64,000 nucleotides of DNA, from contig CP163498.1 in NCBI GenBank assembly GCA_041071465.1, forward strand, positions 4,110,001-4,174,000, written 5' to 3'. This document shows, in pieces, positions 1 through 9,364 of this stretch (position 1 is the stretch's first letter; each line of letters starts with the position of its first letter). The notes under the pieces were generated by a model. The model did no database searches and was not told the DNA's origin. It worked only from the letters and a program-made list of their open reading frames with translations. The position numbers were made by a program, and so were the translations under genes. The stretch comes from Pseudomonas putida (lineage in GTDB: Bacteria > Pseudomonadota > Gammaproteobacteria > Pseudomonadales > Pseudomonadaceae).

Positions 1-752
1 CGCACCAGGTTGGCCAGCAGTTCGCCGCCCAGGTGCGTGCTGCGCTGGCCGACATGCAGCGTCATGGCATCCGCCCGGCTGCGTTGTTGGTCGACACGTT
101 GTTCACCAGCGATGGCGTGTTCGCCGACCCTGCCGGCTTTCTTGTCGAAGCGGTGGAGGCGGTGCGCGCTGCGGGTGGCCTGTTCATCGCCGACGAGGTG
201 CAGCCAGGTTTTGGCCGCACCGGCACGCACATGTGGGGCTTCCAGCGCCATGGCCTGGTGCCCGACCTGGTGACCATGGGCAAACCGATGGGCAATGGTC
301 ACCCGCTGGCAGGTTTGACGGTGCGCCCTGAAATCCTGGAACGCTTCGGCCGCAACGCCAGTTACTTCAACACGTTTGGCGGCAACCCGGTGTCTGCGGC
401 CGTGGGCCTGGCAGTGCTGCAAGTGATCGAGGACGAAGGCCTGCAGGAGAATGCCCGGCAGGTGGGGGGCCAACTGAAGGAGGGCCTGGAGGGCCTTGCA
501 CGCGAGCATGCCTGCCTTGGCCAGGTACGTGGCGCGGGGTTGTTCATTGGGGTGGATGTGGTAGCGCCGTCGGGCGCTGCCGATGGCGCCACGGCGCGGC
601 GTATCGTCAACCTGCTACGGGAAGAAGGCATGCTGATCGGCGTGTCGGGGGCCGACAACAATGCCCTGAAGATCCGCCCGCAGTTGTGCTTCTCGGCGCA
701 GAACGTCGAGCAGTTCCTCAGCGCCTTGCAGCGTGTGCTGCACCAGCTGTGA
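1..752 (+). CDS. Class III PLP-dependent aminotransferase (5' end outside window)
   Basis: This is the C-terminal part of a pyridoxal-phosphate aminotransferase of class III (the ornithine/GABA/alanine-glyoxylate type). The reading frame is open from the first bases of the window, so the N-terminus lies upstream. Visible class signatures are the DEVQPGFGRTG cofactor-binding segment and the TMGKPMGNGHP segment, whose lysine is the expected Schiff-base residue. It is followed by FGGNPVSAA, also typical of the family. The substrate cannot be told from this fragment. A strong hairpin terminator follows the stop codon. Family is certain; the specific reaction is not. Confidence 0.9.
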   Translation, partial: HQVGQQFAAQVRAALADMQRHGIRPAALLVDTLFTSDGVFADPAGFLVEAVEAVRAAGGLFIADEVQPGFGRTGTHMWGFQRHGLVPDLVTMGKPMGNGHPLAGLTVRPEILERFGRNASYFNTFGGNPVSAAVGLAVLQVIEDEGLQENARQVGGQLKEGLEGLAREHACLGQVRGAGLFIGVDVVAPSGAADGATARRIVNLLREEGMLIGVSGADNNALKIRPQLCFSAQNVEQFLSALQRVLHQL

Positions 753-777
753 CGGTGTGACCCCGGTTGTACGCGCG

Positions 778-813
778 CCCCGCCAAGGTTTGCCTTGGCG
801 GGGTTTGTTTTTT
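778..813 (+). terminator. Rho-independent terminator after the aminotransferase
   Basis: A perfect 11-bp stem (778-788 with 793-803) encloses a TTTG loop and is followed by a T-rich run (804-813, TTTGTTTTTT). It sits between the stop of the + strand aminotransferase and the convergent end of the prpE-like gene. The T-run is on the + strand side, so it best serves the aminotransferase. Confidence 0.9.
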
Positions 814-821
814 CAGCCTGG

Positions 822-2747
822 TCAGTGCCCGGTGGCAGCCTTGCGTCCCTGGGCGGCGTCATAGCAACCTGCCTGTTCGAACACCGCGCGCACTTCATCC
901 AGCACGGCCGGGTCTTCGATGGTCGCAGGCATGGCCACTTCGGGGTTGGCGGCCAGGCTGCGCAGGGTCTTGCGCAGAATCTTGCCAGAGCGGGTCTTGG
1001 GCAGGCGCTTGAGGATGAACACCCGCCGTAGCGAAGCGACAGCGCCGACCGCATCGCGCACCCTGGCGACCAGTTCGCGTTCCAGCAGCGCCGGGTCGGG
1101 CTGCTGGCCGTGCTTGAGCACCACGAACCCCACCGGCACCTCGCCCTTGAGCTCCTCGGCCAGTGCCACCACCGCGCACTCGGCAACGGCCGGGTGCTCG
1201 CCCAGGGCTTCTTCCAGGCTACCGCTGGACAGCCGGTGCCCGGCCACGTTGATCACATCGTCCACCCGGCCCATGACGAACAGGTAGCCGTCTTCGTCCA
1301 GGTAGCCGCCGTCGCCGCTGCAATAGTAGCCGGGGAAGCTGCTCAGGTAGCTGTCGGCAAAGCGCTGCGGGTCGCCCCACAGGGTGGTCAGGGTGCCGGG
1401 CGGCAATGGCAGGCGCAGGGCGATGTTGCCCGGCTGGTTGCAGGGGACAGGCTGGCCTTCGTCGTCCAGAATGTCCAGCCGGTAGCCCGGCATCGGTACG
1501 CTGGCCGAGCCGGTCTTCATCGGCAAGTCATCCAGCCCGCGCGGGTTGCCGGCAATCGCCCAGCCGGTCTCGGTCTGCCACCAGTGGTCGACAACCGGGC
1601 AGGGCAGAAACCCCTGCAGCCATTGGCTGGTTGGCGGGTCCAGGCGCTCGCCGGCCACGTACACGGCCTTCAGGCAGGACAAGTCGCGACCGGCGGCCAG
1701 CTGTACCTGCGGGTCTTCGCGCTTGATGGCGCGGAAGGCAGTGGGGGCAGTGAAGAACACATTCACCTGGTGTTCGGCGATCACCCGCCAGAACGCCCCG
1801 GCGTCGGGCGTGCGCACCGGCTTGCCCTCGTACAGCAAGGTGGTGCAGCCACGGATCAGCGGGGCATAGACGATGTACGAATGGCCCACGACCCAGCCGA
1901 TGTCCGAGGCGGCCCAGAACACCTCGCCGGGGTGTGCGTCGTACAGGGCCTGCATGCTGAAGTTGAGCGCCACGGCATGCCCGCCGTGGTCACGCACTAC
2001 TCCTTTGGGTTTACCCGTGGTGCCCGAGGTATAGAGGATGTACAGCGGGTCAGTGGCATTCACTGGCACCGCAGGTACGGCTTCGGCTTGGGCCTGCAGT
2101 TGTTGCCAGTCGTGCTCGCGGGGGCCGTGCAACGGGGCCAGGGCCTGTTCGCGTTGCTCGATCACCAGGTGCGGGCTATGCCCGTTGGCCAGTTGCAGGG
2201 CCTGGTCGAGCAGCGGCTTGTAGGGCACCACCCGGTCGTACTCGATGCCGCAGCTGGCGCTGAGCAGCACCTTGGGCTGGGCATCGCGGATTCGCACCGC
2301 CAGCTCGGCGGCGGAGAAACCGCCAAACACCACCGAATGCACGGCACCCAACCGCGCACAGGCCAGCATGCCGACGAGCGCCTGGGGGATCATCGGCATG
2401 TAGATGATCACTCGGTCACCACGCCCCACCCCAAGGGCGCGCAGCATACCGGCGCACCGGGCCACGCGCGCTTGCAGCTGCTGGTAGCTGATGCGCTCCT
2501 GCACGCCTGTGGCGGGTGAGTCGTAAAGGATGGCGCAGCGCTCGCCTGCGCCATCCGCGACGTGGCGGTCCACGGCCAAGTGGCAGGTGTTCAGTTGGCC
2601 ATCGGCGAACCAGCGGCCGCTGCCATCAGCCTGGGCAGTGAAGATCTGTTGCGGAAAGCGATGCCAGTCCAGTGCGGCGGCCTGTTCGCGCCAGAAACCT
2701 TCGGGGTCGTCGGCAGCGCGGGCATAGGCCTGCAGGTAGCTAGTCAT
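822..2747 (-). CDS. prpE: Propionate--CoA ligase-like acyl-CoA synthetase
   Basis: This is an ATP-dependent acyl-CoA synthetase of the AMP-forming (ANL) superfamily, 641 residues, close to the length of propionyl-CoA synthetases. An acetyl-CoA-synthetase-type N-terminal extension comes first. The adenylate-forming loop YTSGTTGKPKGVVRD lies near residues 235-250, and the WWQTETG motif follows. The C-terminal KTRSGKIL segment near residue 590 carries the catalytic lysine that is acetylated in this family. The GVVRDHGGH sequence after the P-loop is characteristic of PrpE rather than Acs. The start is supported by an AGGAG site just upstream. It is transcribed away from sfnG and no 2-methylcitrate genes are adjacent, so its role may be scavenging of short-chain acids. 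Confidence 0.85.
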   Translation of the reverse strand: MTSYLQAYARAADDPEGFWREQAAALDWHRFPQQIFTAQADGSGRWFADGQLNTCHLAVDRHVADGAGERCAILYDSPATGVQERISYQQLQARVARCAGMLRALGVGRGDRVIIYMPMIPQALVGMLACARLGAVHSVVFGGFSAAELAVRIRDAQPKVLLSASCGIEYDRVVPYKPLLDQALQLANGHSPHLVIEQREQALAPLHGPREHDWQQLQAQAEAVPAVPVNATDPLYILYTSGTTGKPKGVVRDHGGHAVALNFSMQALYDAHPGEVFWAASDIGWVVGHSYIVYAPLIRGCTTLLYEGKPVRTPDAGAFWRVIAEHQVNVFFTAPTAFRAIKREDPQVQLAAGRDLSCLKAVYVAGERLDPPTSQWLQGFLPCPVVDHWWQTETGWAIAGNPRGLDDLPMKTGSASVPMPGYRLDILDDEGQPVPCNQPGNIALRLPLPPGTLTTLWGDPQRFADSYLSSFPGYYCSGDGGYLDEDGYLFVMGRVDDVINVAGHRLSSGSLEEALGEHPAVAECAVVALAEELKGEVPVGFVVLKHGQQPDPALLERELVARVRDAVGAVASLRRVFILKRLPKTRSGKILRKTLRSLAANPEVAMPATIEDPAVLDEVRAVFEQAGCYDAAQGRKAATGH

Positions 2748-2883
2748 GGGGTTCTCCTGGTTGCTGTTATTGTTTTACCGGCCTTGCGGCCTGCTGTAAT
2801 CCTCCCAGTCAGCGCGGAGAGTCGCTTGACCATCGGGCACAATTAATTGACCGCCGAGCGCTTGGCTGGCGCCTTCTGGCGTG

Positions 2884-2942
2884 CTGTTGCAGGGGCAACA
2901 GTGGTTTTACAGTCTGCTGTCTGCCATGCACTCGGACAGCAG
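2884..2942. promoter_or_regulatory. Two inverted repeats upstream of sfnG (candidate activator sites)
   Basis: Two perfect dyads lie 40-120 bp upstream of the sigma-54 promoter of sfnG: CTGTTGC / GCAACAG (2884-2890 and 2895-2901) and CTGCTGTC / GACAGCAG (2914-2921 and 2935-2942). Their distance from the promoter fits binding sites for an enhancer-binding protein. The sfnG gene is known in P. putida to need the sigma-54 activator SfnR. Assigning these dyads to SfnR is inference. Confidence 0.45.
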
Positions 2943-2983
2943 GTGAACTTCGTGCAACTTGTTGATATTTTTGGGTTTGTCGA

Positions 2984-3000
2984 TTGGCACGGTTGCTGCT
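2984..3000 (+). promoter_or_regulatory. Sigma-54 (RpoN) promoter of sfnG
   Basis: TTGGCACGGTTGCTGCT matches the sigma-54 consensus YTGGCACG-N4-TTGCW with one mismatch. The invariant GG and GC are separated by exactly 10 bases. It ends 41 bases before the sfnG start codon. Confidence 0.8.
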
Positions 3001-3041
3001 CCTGTCTCCTCGAACCCCAAGGACTCTCAAGGAGCCTCCCC

Positions 3042-4136
3042 ATGAGCCACGCCCCAATCAAGTTCGCCTACTGGGTCCCCAATGTCAGCGGTGGCCTGGT
3101 GGTCAGCACCATCGAGCAGCGCACCAGCTGGGACATCGACTACAACCGCAAGCTTGCGCAAATTGCTGAAAAGGCCGGCTTCGACTACGCCCTGTCGCAA
3201 ATCCGTTTCACAGCCGGTTACGGCGCCGACAACCAGCATGAGTCGGTCACCATCAGCCACGCGCTGCTGGCTGCCACAGAAAAACTCAAGGTTATCGCCG
3301 CCATCCTTCCAGGCCCCTGGAACCCGGCGCTGGCGGCCAAGCAGCTGGCCAGCATCGACCACTTCACCCATGGCCGTATCGCCATCAACGTGGTCTCGGG
3401 CTGGTTCAAGGGCGAGTTCCATGCCATCGGTGAGCCTTGGCTGGACCACGACGAGCGCTATCGCCGTTCCGAAGAGTTCATCCGCGCGCTGAAGGGCATC
3501 TGGACCCAGGACAACTTCACCTTCAACGGCGACTTCTACCGCTTTCGCAACTACAACCTCAAACCCAAGCCGCTGCAGCAGCCACACCCGGAGATTTTCC
3601 AGGGTGGTAGCTCGCGTGCTGCGCGGGACATGGCGGCGCGCGTGTCGGACTGGTACTTCACCAACGGCAACAGCGTCGAGGGGATCAAGGCCCAGGTCGA
3701 CGATATCCGCGCCAAGGCGGCGGCCAACGGCCACTCGGTAAAGATCGGGGTCAATGCCTTCCTCATCGCCCGCGACACCGAGGAACAGGCGCGCGCAGTG
3801 CTGCAGGAAATTATCGACAAGGCCAACCCCGAAGCGGTGCGGGCGTTCGGTCAGGAAGTGAAGCATGCGGGGTCGGCCAGCCCGGAGGGCGAGGGTAACT
3901 GGGCCAAGTCCAGCTTCGAGGACCTGGTGCAGTACAACGATGGTTTCAAGACCAACCTGATCGGCACGCCTCGGCAGATTGCCGAGCGAATCGTTGCTCT
4001 GAAGGCGGTGGGCGTCGACCTGATCCTTTCCGGGTTCCTGCATTTTCAGGAAGAAGTGGCGTATTTCGGTGAGCACGTGCTGCCATTGGTGCGCGAGCTG
4101 GAAGCCACGCACGGCGCGGAAAAAGCGGTGGCCTGA
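3042..4136 (+). CDS. sfnG: Dimethyl sulfone monooxygenase SfnG (FMNH2-dependent)
   Basis: This is a bacterial luciferase-like (LLM) flavin monooxygenase of 364 residues. SfnG oxidises dimethyl sulfone to methanesulfinate during sulfur starvation, using FMNH2 from a separate reductase. The sequence begins MSHAPIKFAYWVPNVSGG and contains family segments such as NVVSGWFKGEF and FQGGSS. The start at 3042 is chosen because GGAG lies just upstream and homologues begin there; the frame stays open further upstream. A sigma-54 promoter and two dyads precede it, in line with known SfnR/RpoN control. No flavin reductase is adjacent. Confidence 0.92.
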   Translation: MSHAPIKFAYWVPNVSGGLVVSTIEQRTSWDIDYNRKLAQIAEKAGFDYALSQIRFTAGYGADNQHESVTISHALLAATEKLKVIAAILPGPWNPALAAKQLASIDHFTHGRIAINVVSGWFKGEFHAIGEPWLDHDERYRRSEEFIRALKGIWTQDNFTFNGDFYRFRNYNLKPKPLQQPHPEIFQGGSSRAARDMAARVSDWYFTNGNSVEGIKAQVDDIRAKAAANGHSVKIGVNAFLIARDTEEQARAVLQEIIDKANPEAVRAFGQEVKHAGSASPEGEGNWAKSSFEDLVQYNDGFKTNLIGTPRQIAERIVALKAVGVDLILSGFLHFQEEVAYFGEHVLPLVRELEATHGAEKAVA

Positions 4137-4229
4137 AGCCGGGGCAGGGCGGCCTTGGCACCCTGCCAGTATTGTCGGATTGTCGTGCAGGGGTTAGGTT
4201 TGCCGGCTCACTTCAAGGAAGACAACCCC

Positions 4230-4811
4230 ATGAAACGGACCTTACCGCTGCTGTTCGCCTGCGCGATTTTCCCCCTGCAAGCCTGGTCGGCGCTTGAAGT
4301 CGGCCAGTTCACCCTGGGCATGCCCAAGCCCCAGGTCCTCGCCATTCTGCAGCAGCAGTTCGGTGAGGTAGAGCAATTCACCGGCTATCACTATCAGGTG
4401 CCTACCGAGTTTTTTCAGGGGGCCGGCCCGAAGGGAAATTACAACCTCGGCGGTATACCCGTCTCGAAAGTGAAGGCGTCCTTCAACGAGGCCGACCAGC
4501 TTCGCCAGGTGCAGGTGCAGTTGGACACCACCGACGAGGCGCGGGTCCAGCAGCTGTTACCGATGACCAAGGACGCCAAGCGGGTGCCGCGTTCCGGTGG
4601 CCGGCTAGAAGCGTTTTCCGCAGACGGTGAGTTGGTTTACTGGGTGTCCAAAGACTGGGGCTGGACAGTGGTGACCATCGCCGACAAGGCCAGCTCGGCG
4701 AACAACATCAAGGCGCGGGCCAAGAGCGATGAGACCTTTGCCCAGCTCAATCGCAAGTTCGACAAGCTGATTGAAACGGCCAAGGCGGTGGAGGGGAAGG
4801 GCACGCCTTGA
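4230..4811 (+). CDS. Exported protein of unknown function
   Basis: The predicted product has 193 residues and begins with a typical Sec signal (MKRTLPLLFACAIFPLQAWSA, cleavage likely near residue 21). The mature part resembles small periplasmic proteins of the SmpA/outer-membrane-assembly-like fold type: it starts with a LEVGQFTLGMPKPQVLAIL segment, similar to repeats in which a short 'G-M-...-V' helix follows a strand. That resemblance is weak. The C-terminal 30 residues are charged and probably helical. An AAGGAA site precedes the start. No function can be assigned. Confidence 0.75.
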   Translation: MKRTLPLLFACAIFPLQAWSALEVGQFTLGMPKPQVLAILQQQFGEVEQFTGYHYQVPTEFFQGAGPKGNYNLGGIPVSKVKASFNEADQLRQVQVQLDTTDEARVQQLLPMTKDAKRVPRSGGRLEAFSADGELVYWVSKDWGWTVVTIADKASSANNIKARAKSDETFAQLNRKFDKLIETAKAVEGKGTP

Positions 4812-4841
4812 ACTTTTGTGGGCATTGCTTTGTGTCGCGAT

Positions 4842-4858
4842 GGGCTGCGTAGCAGCCC
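4842..4858. other. Hairpin with partial REP core
   Basis: GGGCTGC-GTA-GCAGCCC forms a 7-bp stem preceded by TGTCGCGAT, the core of the P. putida REP element. It sits between the convergent 4230-4811 gene and the monooxygenase gene and may act as a weak bidirectional terminator. Confidence 0.5.
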
Positions 4859-4868
4859 TCGTTGACCG

Positions 4869-6176
4869 TCAATACCGCTGCAGGTGCTCGGCGAACGTAG
4901 CCCCCTGATAGCGCTCACGGAACAACCCACGCTCCACCAGTCGCGGCACCACCTCATCCAGAAAGCTGTACACCGAGCCAAACGAGCCTCCTGGCGCGGC
5001 GATAAAGCCATCCATTACCCCTGCCTCAGCCCAGTCGGCAATCTCGGCCACGGCATCATCGACCGTGCCGATCACCTGCCAGTGCGCCGCCGACAGCACT
5101 TCCGGGCGCATCAGCAGTTCTTCTGGCAATAGCGACTCGCGCTCGATCAGCCGGCGCAGCAGGCTTACATGGGTGCGGCTGGCACCGGGCAGCAACTGTA
5201 GCGGCGGCAGGTCGGCCGCTTGAATGCGCCGGTCGCTCGGCCAGTTGGTCAGGTCGATGCCGATCATCTTCTCGATAGCAGCAAACTTGCGCGGCTTGTC
5301 CACCTGGGCGTGGGTGTCCATGAACAGCTCGCGGGCCTGCTGACGGGTGGGCGCCAGGTACAGACTCAGGCCTGGCAGCAGGCGAATGTCATCGGCCTGG
5401 CGACCATGCTTTTGCGCACGGCGCGACAGATCGCGGCGCAGGTCGGCGGCGGCGGCCTGGTCGGGGGTAGGGGCAAACACGATGTCCGCGACACGGGCGG
5501 CAAAGTCGCGGCCGCTGTCGGATGCACCCGCCTGGATCAGTGGAATGCGCGCCCCCTGTTCGGGCAAGTTCAGTGGGCCCTGCACCTGCAGGAAGTCACC
5601 TTGGTGGTTGATCGGCAGGACCTGCGCCGGGTCGGCATACATCCCGTTCTCGCGGTCGATGCGCAGGGCCTGCTGCGGGAAGCTGCGCCATAGCCGCTGG
5701 ACCACTTCGGTGAACTCGGCGGCGCGGGCGTAGCGTTGTTCTGCGCAGGGCATGGCCGCCAGGCCGAAGTTTTCGTGGCCCTGCAAGGCTGTGACGATGT
5801 TCCAGCCAACCCGGCCCTGGCTCAGCCAGTTCAGCGACTGTAGCTGACGCGCGACCAGGTAGGGCGGGAAGAAAGTGGTCGAGACCGTGGACACCAGGCC
5901 AATATGGTGGGTCTCGCGGGTAAGCGCGGCCAGTAGCACGGTGGGGTCGAGGCTGGTAAAGCCCGAGCCACTTGCCAGGGCATCGGCGACTACGCAACTG
6001 ACATCAGGGCGGAACACGAAGTCCAGGTGCGCGGCTTCCGAGCGGCGCGCGATGTCCATGGCGAAATCGCTGCCGAACAGGGTTTCGACGCGGCTGTCGA
6101 CGCGCCGCCAGCCCTCGCCGCTGAGCCAGGTGGGGGCGAGCGACATGCCGATGTGCAGGCCTTTTTTCAATTTCAT
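4869..6176 (-). CDS. NtaA/SnaA/DszA-type FMN-dependent monooxygenase
   Basis: This is an LLM-class flavin monooxygenase of 435 residues in the nitrilotriacetate/EDTA monooxygenase, SnaA and DszA branch. It starts MKLKKGLHIGMSLAPTWLSG and has the branch-typical SQGRVGWNIVTA and LIQAGASDSGRDFAA segments. Members use FMNH2 supplied by a partner reductase to oxidise C-N or C-S bonds; the substrate here is unknown. GGAG lies 6 bases before the ATG. It lies 58 bases downstream of, and on the same strand as, the Fur-box TonB receptor gene, so the two are probably cotranscribed. That links it to an iron or chelate substrate, but a sulfur-source role is equally possible given nearby sfnG. Confidence 0.85.
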   Translation of the reverse strand: MKLKKGLHIGMSLAPTWLSGEGWRRVDSRVETLFGSDFAMDIARRSEAAHLDFVFRPDVSCVVADALASGSGFTSLDPTVLLAALTRETHHIGLVSTVSTTFFPPYLVARQLQSLNWLSQGRVGWNIVTALQGHENFGLAAMPCAEQRYARAAEFTEVVQRLWRSFPQQALRIDRENGMYADPAQVLPINHQGDFLQVQGPLNLPEQGARIPLIQAGASDSGRDFAARVADIVFAPTPDQAAAADLRRDLSRRAQKHGRQADDIRLLPGLSLYLAPTRQQARELFMDTHAQVDKPRKFAAIEKMIGIDLTNWPSDRRIQAADLPPLQLLPGASRTHVSLLRRLIERESLLPEELLMRPEVLSAAHWQVIGTVDDAVAEIADWAEAGVMDGFIAAPGGSFGSVYSFLDEVVPRLVERGLFRERYQGATFAEHLQRY

Positions 6177-6208
6177 CAGGGTCTCCGGTTGCTGGCTGTT
6201 GCGGGTTG

Positions 6209-6225
6209 GGGCCGCGAAGCGGCCC
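6209..6225 (-). other. GC-rich hairpin between receptor and monooxygenase genes
   Basis: GGGCCGC-GAA-GCGGCCC forms a perfect 7-bp stem just after the restored stop of the TonB receptor gene. There is no T-run, so it may attenuate or stabilise the transcript rather than terminate it. The same hairpin recurs at 41032-41048. Confidence 0.45.
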
Positions 6226-6233
6226 GGTTGACA

Positions 6234-8317
6234 TCAGAAGGCGCCTTTGACACCCACTCCCACGGTACGCGGCTCGGTCATGCTCGCTTCGATACCGCCT
6301 ATCCCCGGTTGGTTTGCATATAGGTAGGGGTGCGTTCGTCGAACACGTTTTTCACGTAGGTGTACACCTGCACCTGGTCGCTGAAGCGGTAGCTCACGCG
6401 CGCGTCGGCCACGGTGTAGCCGTCGATGGCATAGCTTTTGGTGTTGGCAACGTCCGAGTAGTAACCGTCGATGTGCCGCACCTGGGCATTGAGGTTGACG
6501 CGGTCAGTGATGTCCCAGCTCGGGCCGAAGCTGACGGTGTAACCGGGCGAACGGGCAAATTCGTTGCCGGCATAGCGGTTGTTGGCGTCGATTTCGTCGA
6601 TGCGGGTTTGCAGGGCACCCGCGCTGGCCTTGAGGGTCAGGTTATCCAGCACGCGGTAGTCCGCCGACAGCTCGAAGCCATAGGCATGGGCCTTCTCGGC
6701 GTTGATGGTGTAGGACTGGGTCAGGCCCGAGGCCAGCACCACCGGGATGTTGTACTGGGCATCTTGCATGTCCATGTAGAACAGGTTGGCGTTCAGGTGC
6801 AGGCGGTCGTCCAGCAGGCTGGCGCGGGCGAACAGCTCGTAGTTCCACATGCGCTCATCGTCGAACGCCTCGAAGCGCTTGCTGCTTAGGTTGAGCGACA
6901 CACCACCCGGGTTGTAGCCGCGGCTGACCATGCCGCCGACGGTCCACTGCGGGGTCAGGGCGTAGGCCAAAGACACCTTGGGTAGGAGCGCGGTGAAGGT
7001 CTTGTCGTAGTCCAGCCCATTGGCGGCGAACGGCGAAGTGCCGCTGCGCTGGATCTGGTCCTGCTGCAGGCGCAGGGCAGTGGTGAGCGTCCAGCGGTCA
7101 TTGAGGCGGTAGCTGACCTCACCGAATACGCCCAGGTTGCGCTTGGTGTCGTCGAAGTCCGAGATGCCGCCGTAATACAGGATTTCGTCCGAGTCGGTGC
7201 GCGCCAGGTACAGGCCAGCCATACCGCTGAGGGTGTCCTGTTGCTCGCCGAAGGTGATGCGGCTTTCGTTGGAGAAGTTTTTCTGGCGAATGTCGGCATC
7301 TCCGCCGTTCGCCACGCCAATCACCCGATGCACGTTGGACAGCGAATACTGGGTCTGGTTGAACAGCTTCATGCCGTTGTCCAGTTCGTAATCCACGTCG
7401 ACGATGTGCGTGTTGCTCTGTTGGTGCCAGCTGGGCATGGTGGCGCCGGTGTGGTCCAGCTTGTGGAACGGCCGCGAGGCTGCTTCCTGGGTGGGGCGAT
7501 TGGAGTCGCCGTGGGCGAAGGTGTACTTCAGACCCAGGCCGGGCACCGCATCAGGCAGCCACAGCAGCTTGCCACGCAGGTTCAGGGCGCGGAAATCCTG
7601 GTCGGTGTTGTGGCTGGCAAACGAGGGGTTGGTGTAGTCGATGAAGGTGTCGCGCGCTGCATAGTCCAGTGCCAGGCGCCCGGCCAGGTTGTCGCTCAGT
7701 GGGCCGGAGACTGCCAGCGAAGAGCGCCGTGAGTGGTAGCTGCCGATCTCGGCCTGGTAGGCCGCCTCCGGGGTGAAGGTCGGGTCCTTGGTCTTGACCA
7801 CGATGGCGCCGGCAATGGCGTTGGCACCCTGGCTGGTGGTCTGCGGGCCGCGGTACACCTCGATGCTGTCCACGTCCCACACCGATGGCGCGCCAAAGTA
7901 CATCTCGTTGTAGTTCAGGTAGTGCCCGTCAAGGTTGATGGTGGCGCGCGGCACAGTACCGCCCCAGAACACGTTGGCGCCGTTGTTCGGCCCCTGGGTG
8001 TCCTGGCCGCGAATGATCGGCGCGCCCACCGTGTCGGTGTAGATCACATTGGGGACGTCGTTGAGCACTTCGTGTACCGAGGCATTGCCGGTCTTGAGGC
8101 TGTCGATTTCGCTGGCGCTTTTCACCGACACCGACGAAGCGGTGTTGCGCAGGTCACGTTCGACCTTTTCGCCGCTGACCAGCACGGGGGTGAGCACCAG
8201 CTGCGAGCTGCCGGCAGTGGTGGGCTGGTCGGCCAGGGCGTGGGGGGCTGCGAGCAGGGTAGACAGGGTCAGCACACCGAATCCATGGCTGAACGAGCGT
8301 TGCGCAGGGTACTTCAA
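6234..8317 (-). CDS. TonB-dependent outer-membrane receptor (single-base frameshift near C-terminus)
   Basis: This is a TonB-dependent receptor for a ferric chelate. A signal peptide (KYPAQRSFSHGFGVLTLSTLLAAPHALA) is followed by a plug domain (VHEVLNDVPNVI, IEVYRGPQTTSQG, AGAIVVKTKDP) and a 22-strand-type barrel. The start is a TTG at 8317 with GGAGG five bases upstream; no in-frame ATG fits. As read, the frame stops at 6299 after MQTNRG. In the next frame the sequence continues IGGIEASMTEPRTVGVGVK and ends at phenylalanine with a stop at 6234, a normal receptor terminus. One extra C at the CCCC run 6303-6306 (+ strand) restores 694 residues. No STN signalling domain is present. A Fur box lies over the promoter. 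Confidence 0.88.
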
Positions 8318-8327
8318 GACAACCTCC

Positions 8328-8347
8328 AAATGAGAACGATCCTCGTT
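8328..8347 (-). promoter_or_regulatory. Fur box of the TonB receptor gene
   Basis: Read on the minus strand, ACGAGGATCGTTCTCATTT matches the common Pseudomonas Fur-box form ATGAGAATCATTCTCATTT at 16 of 19 positions. It lies about 10 bases before the TTG start and next to its ribosome-binding site, so bound Fur would block this gene when iron is plentiful. Confidence 0.7.
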
Positions 8348-8537
8348 TGCGCTGCAAGGTATCACGGTGCCATTGCGTTCCGCAATAAAGAATCTATTCC
8401 TCAGAGTGGTATGCTGATGCTTGGCCTAGCCGGCGTGCGCGCCAGGCCGGGGCCGCTGGCGGTATGATGGGCAGCCGCGCTTGCCGGCCACCCTAGTGAT
8501 GCCTGGCGGAAAAACCAGAAATGAGGAGATAGCCCCG

Positions 8538-9355
8538 TTGAACACTTTCAGTCCCCCGCCGACACGGAGCCGGAGAGCCCGGGCGAGAAGCGTTCCGGCA
8601 CCATTCAGTCGGTGTCTATCGCTGCGCGGTTCCTGAATGTACTGGCCAATGCGGAGAATGAACTGAGCCTGGGTGAGGTGGCCCGGCGCACAGGCACCGG
8701 CGGTTCCACGGCGCACCGCTACCTGCAGAGCCTGGTCAAGGAGGGGCTGGCCAAGCAGGACCCGGCCAGTGCGCTGTATGACCTGGGCCCGGCCGCGCTC
8801 AGCATCGGTATCGGCGCCCTCAAGCGTGTGGATGCCGTGGAAATTGCCGCCCAGCACATGAAGGGGCTGGCCCAGCGGCATGCCGCCAGCGGCGGGGTGG
8901 CGATCTGGACCGACCGGGGCCCGACACTGGTGCGTTGGTACCGCAGCGCTTACTTCTCGATCAACCCCCTGGCTCTGGGCGATATCCTGCCGATCGACAA
9001 CACGGCCTGCGGGCTGATTTTCCAGGCGTTCCTGCCCAAAGCTACCATCGAGGCGGCGCGCAAGCTGCAGCCGGCGCATTTTCGTGGCACCCCGCCCAGT
9101 GCCAAAGTGCTGGAGCAGATCCGCCAGCATTGCTGGGCCGAATTGACCAGCCACTTGCTGTCCAGCGTGACCGGGCAAGCGGCGCCGGTGTTCGATGCGC
9201 AGCAGGAGATTGTTTGTGTGATGACTACGGTGACCGACCTGGGGCAGTTGCGTACACCGGAGGATCGCCAGGCGTTGTTCCATGAGGCAGGGTTGGTCAA
9301 CCAGGCGACCGGTGGGCGCATGCTGGGTGCGCCGGCGCCGGTGCTGCCGGCATGA
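8538..9355 (+). CDS. IclR-family transcriptional regulator (likely single-base frameshift near start)
   Basis: This regulator has an N-terminal winged helix (SVSIAARFLNVLANA, GEVARRTGTGGSTAHRYLQ) and a C-terminal IclR effector domain. The frame is open back to a TGA at 8522, yet no ATG, GTG or TTG lies in frame before the GTG at 8612, which would cut into the first helix of the HTH domain. A TTG at 8538, nine bases after AGGAG, would give a normal start if the CCCCC run at about 8552-8556 had one more C. The restored product is 272 residues. It sits between a Fur-box receptor and the fep genes. Its effector is unknown; IclR proteins usually respond to a carbon metabolite. Confidence 0.8.
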
Positions 9356-9364
9356 GCGCAGGTC

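Noticed and set aside
1110..2519. Long open frame antisense to the prpE-like gene
   Set aside because: Composition and lack of domains mark it as a shadow of the real gene on the minus strand.
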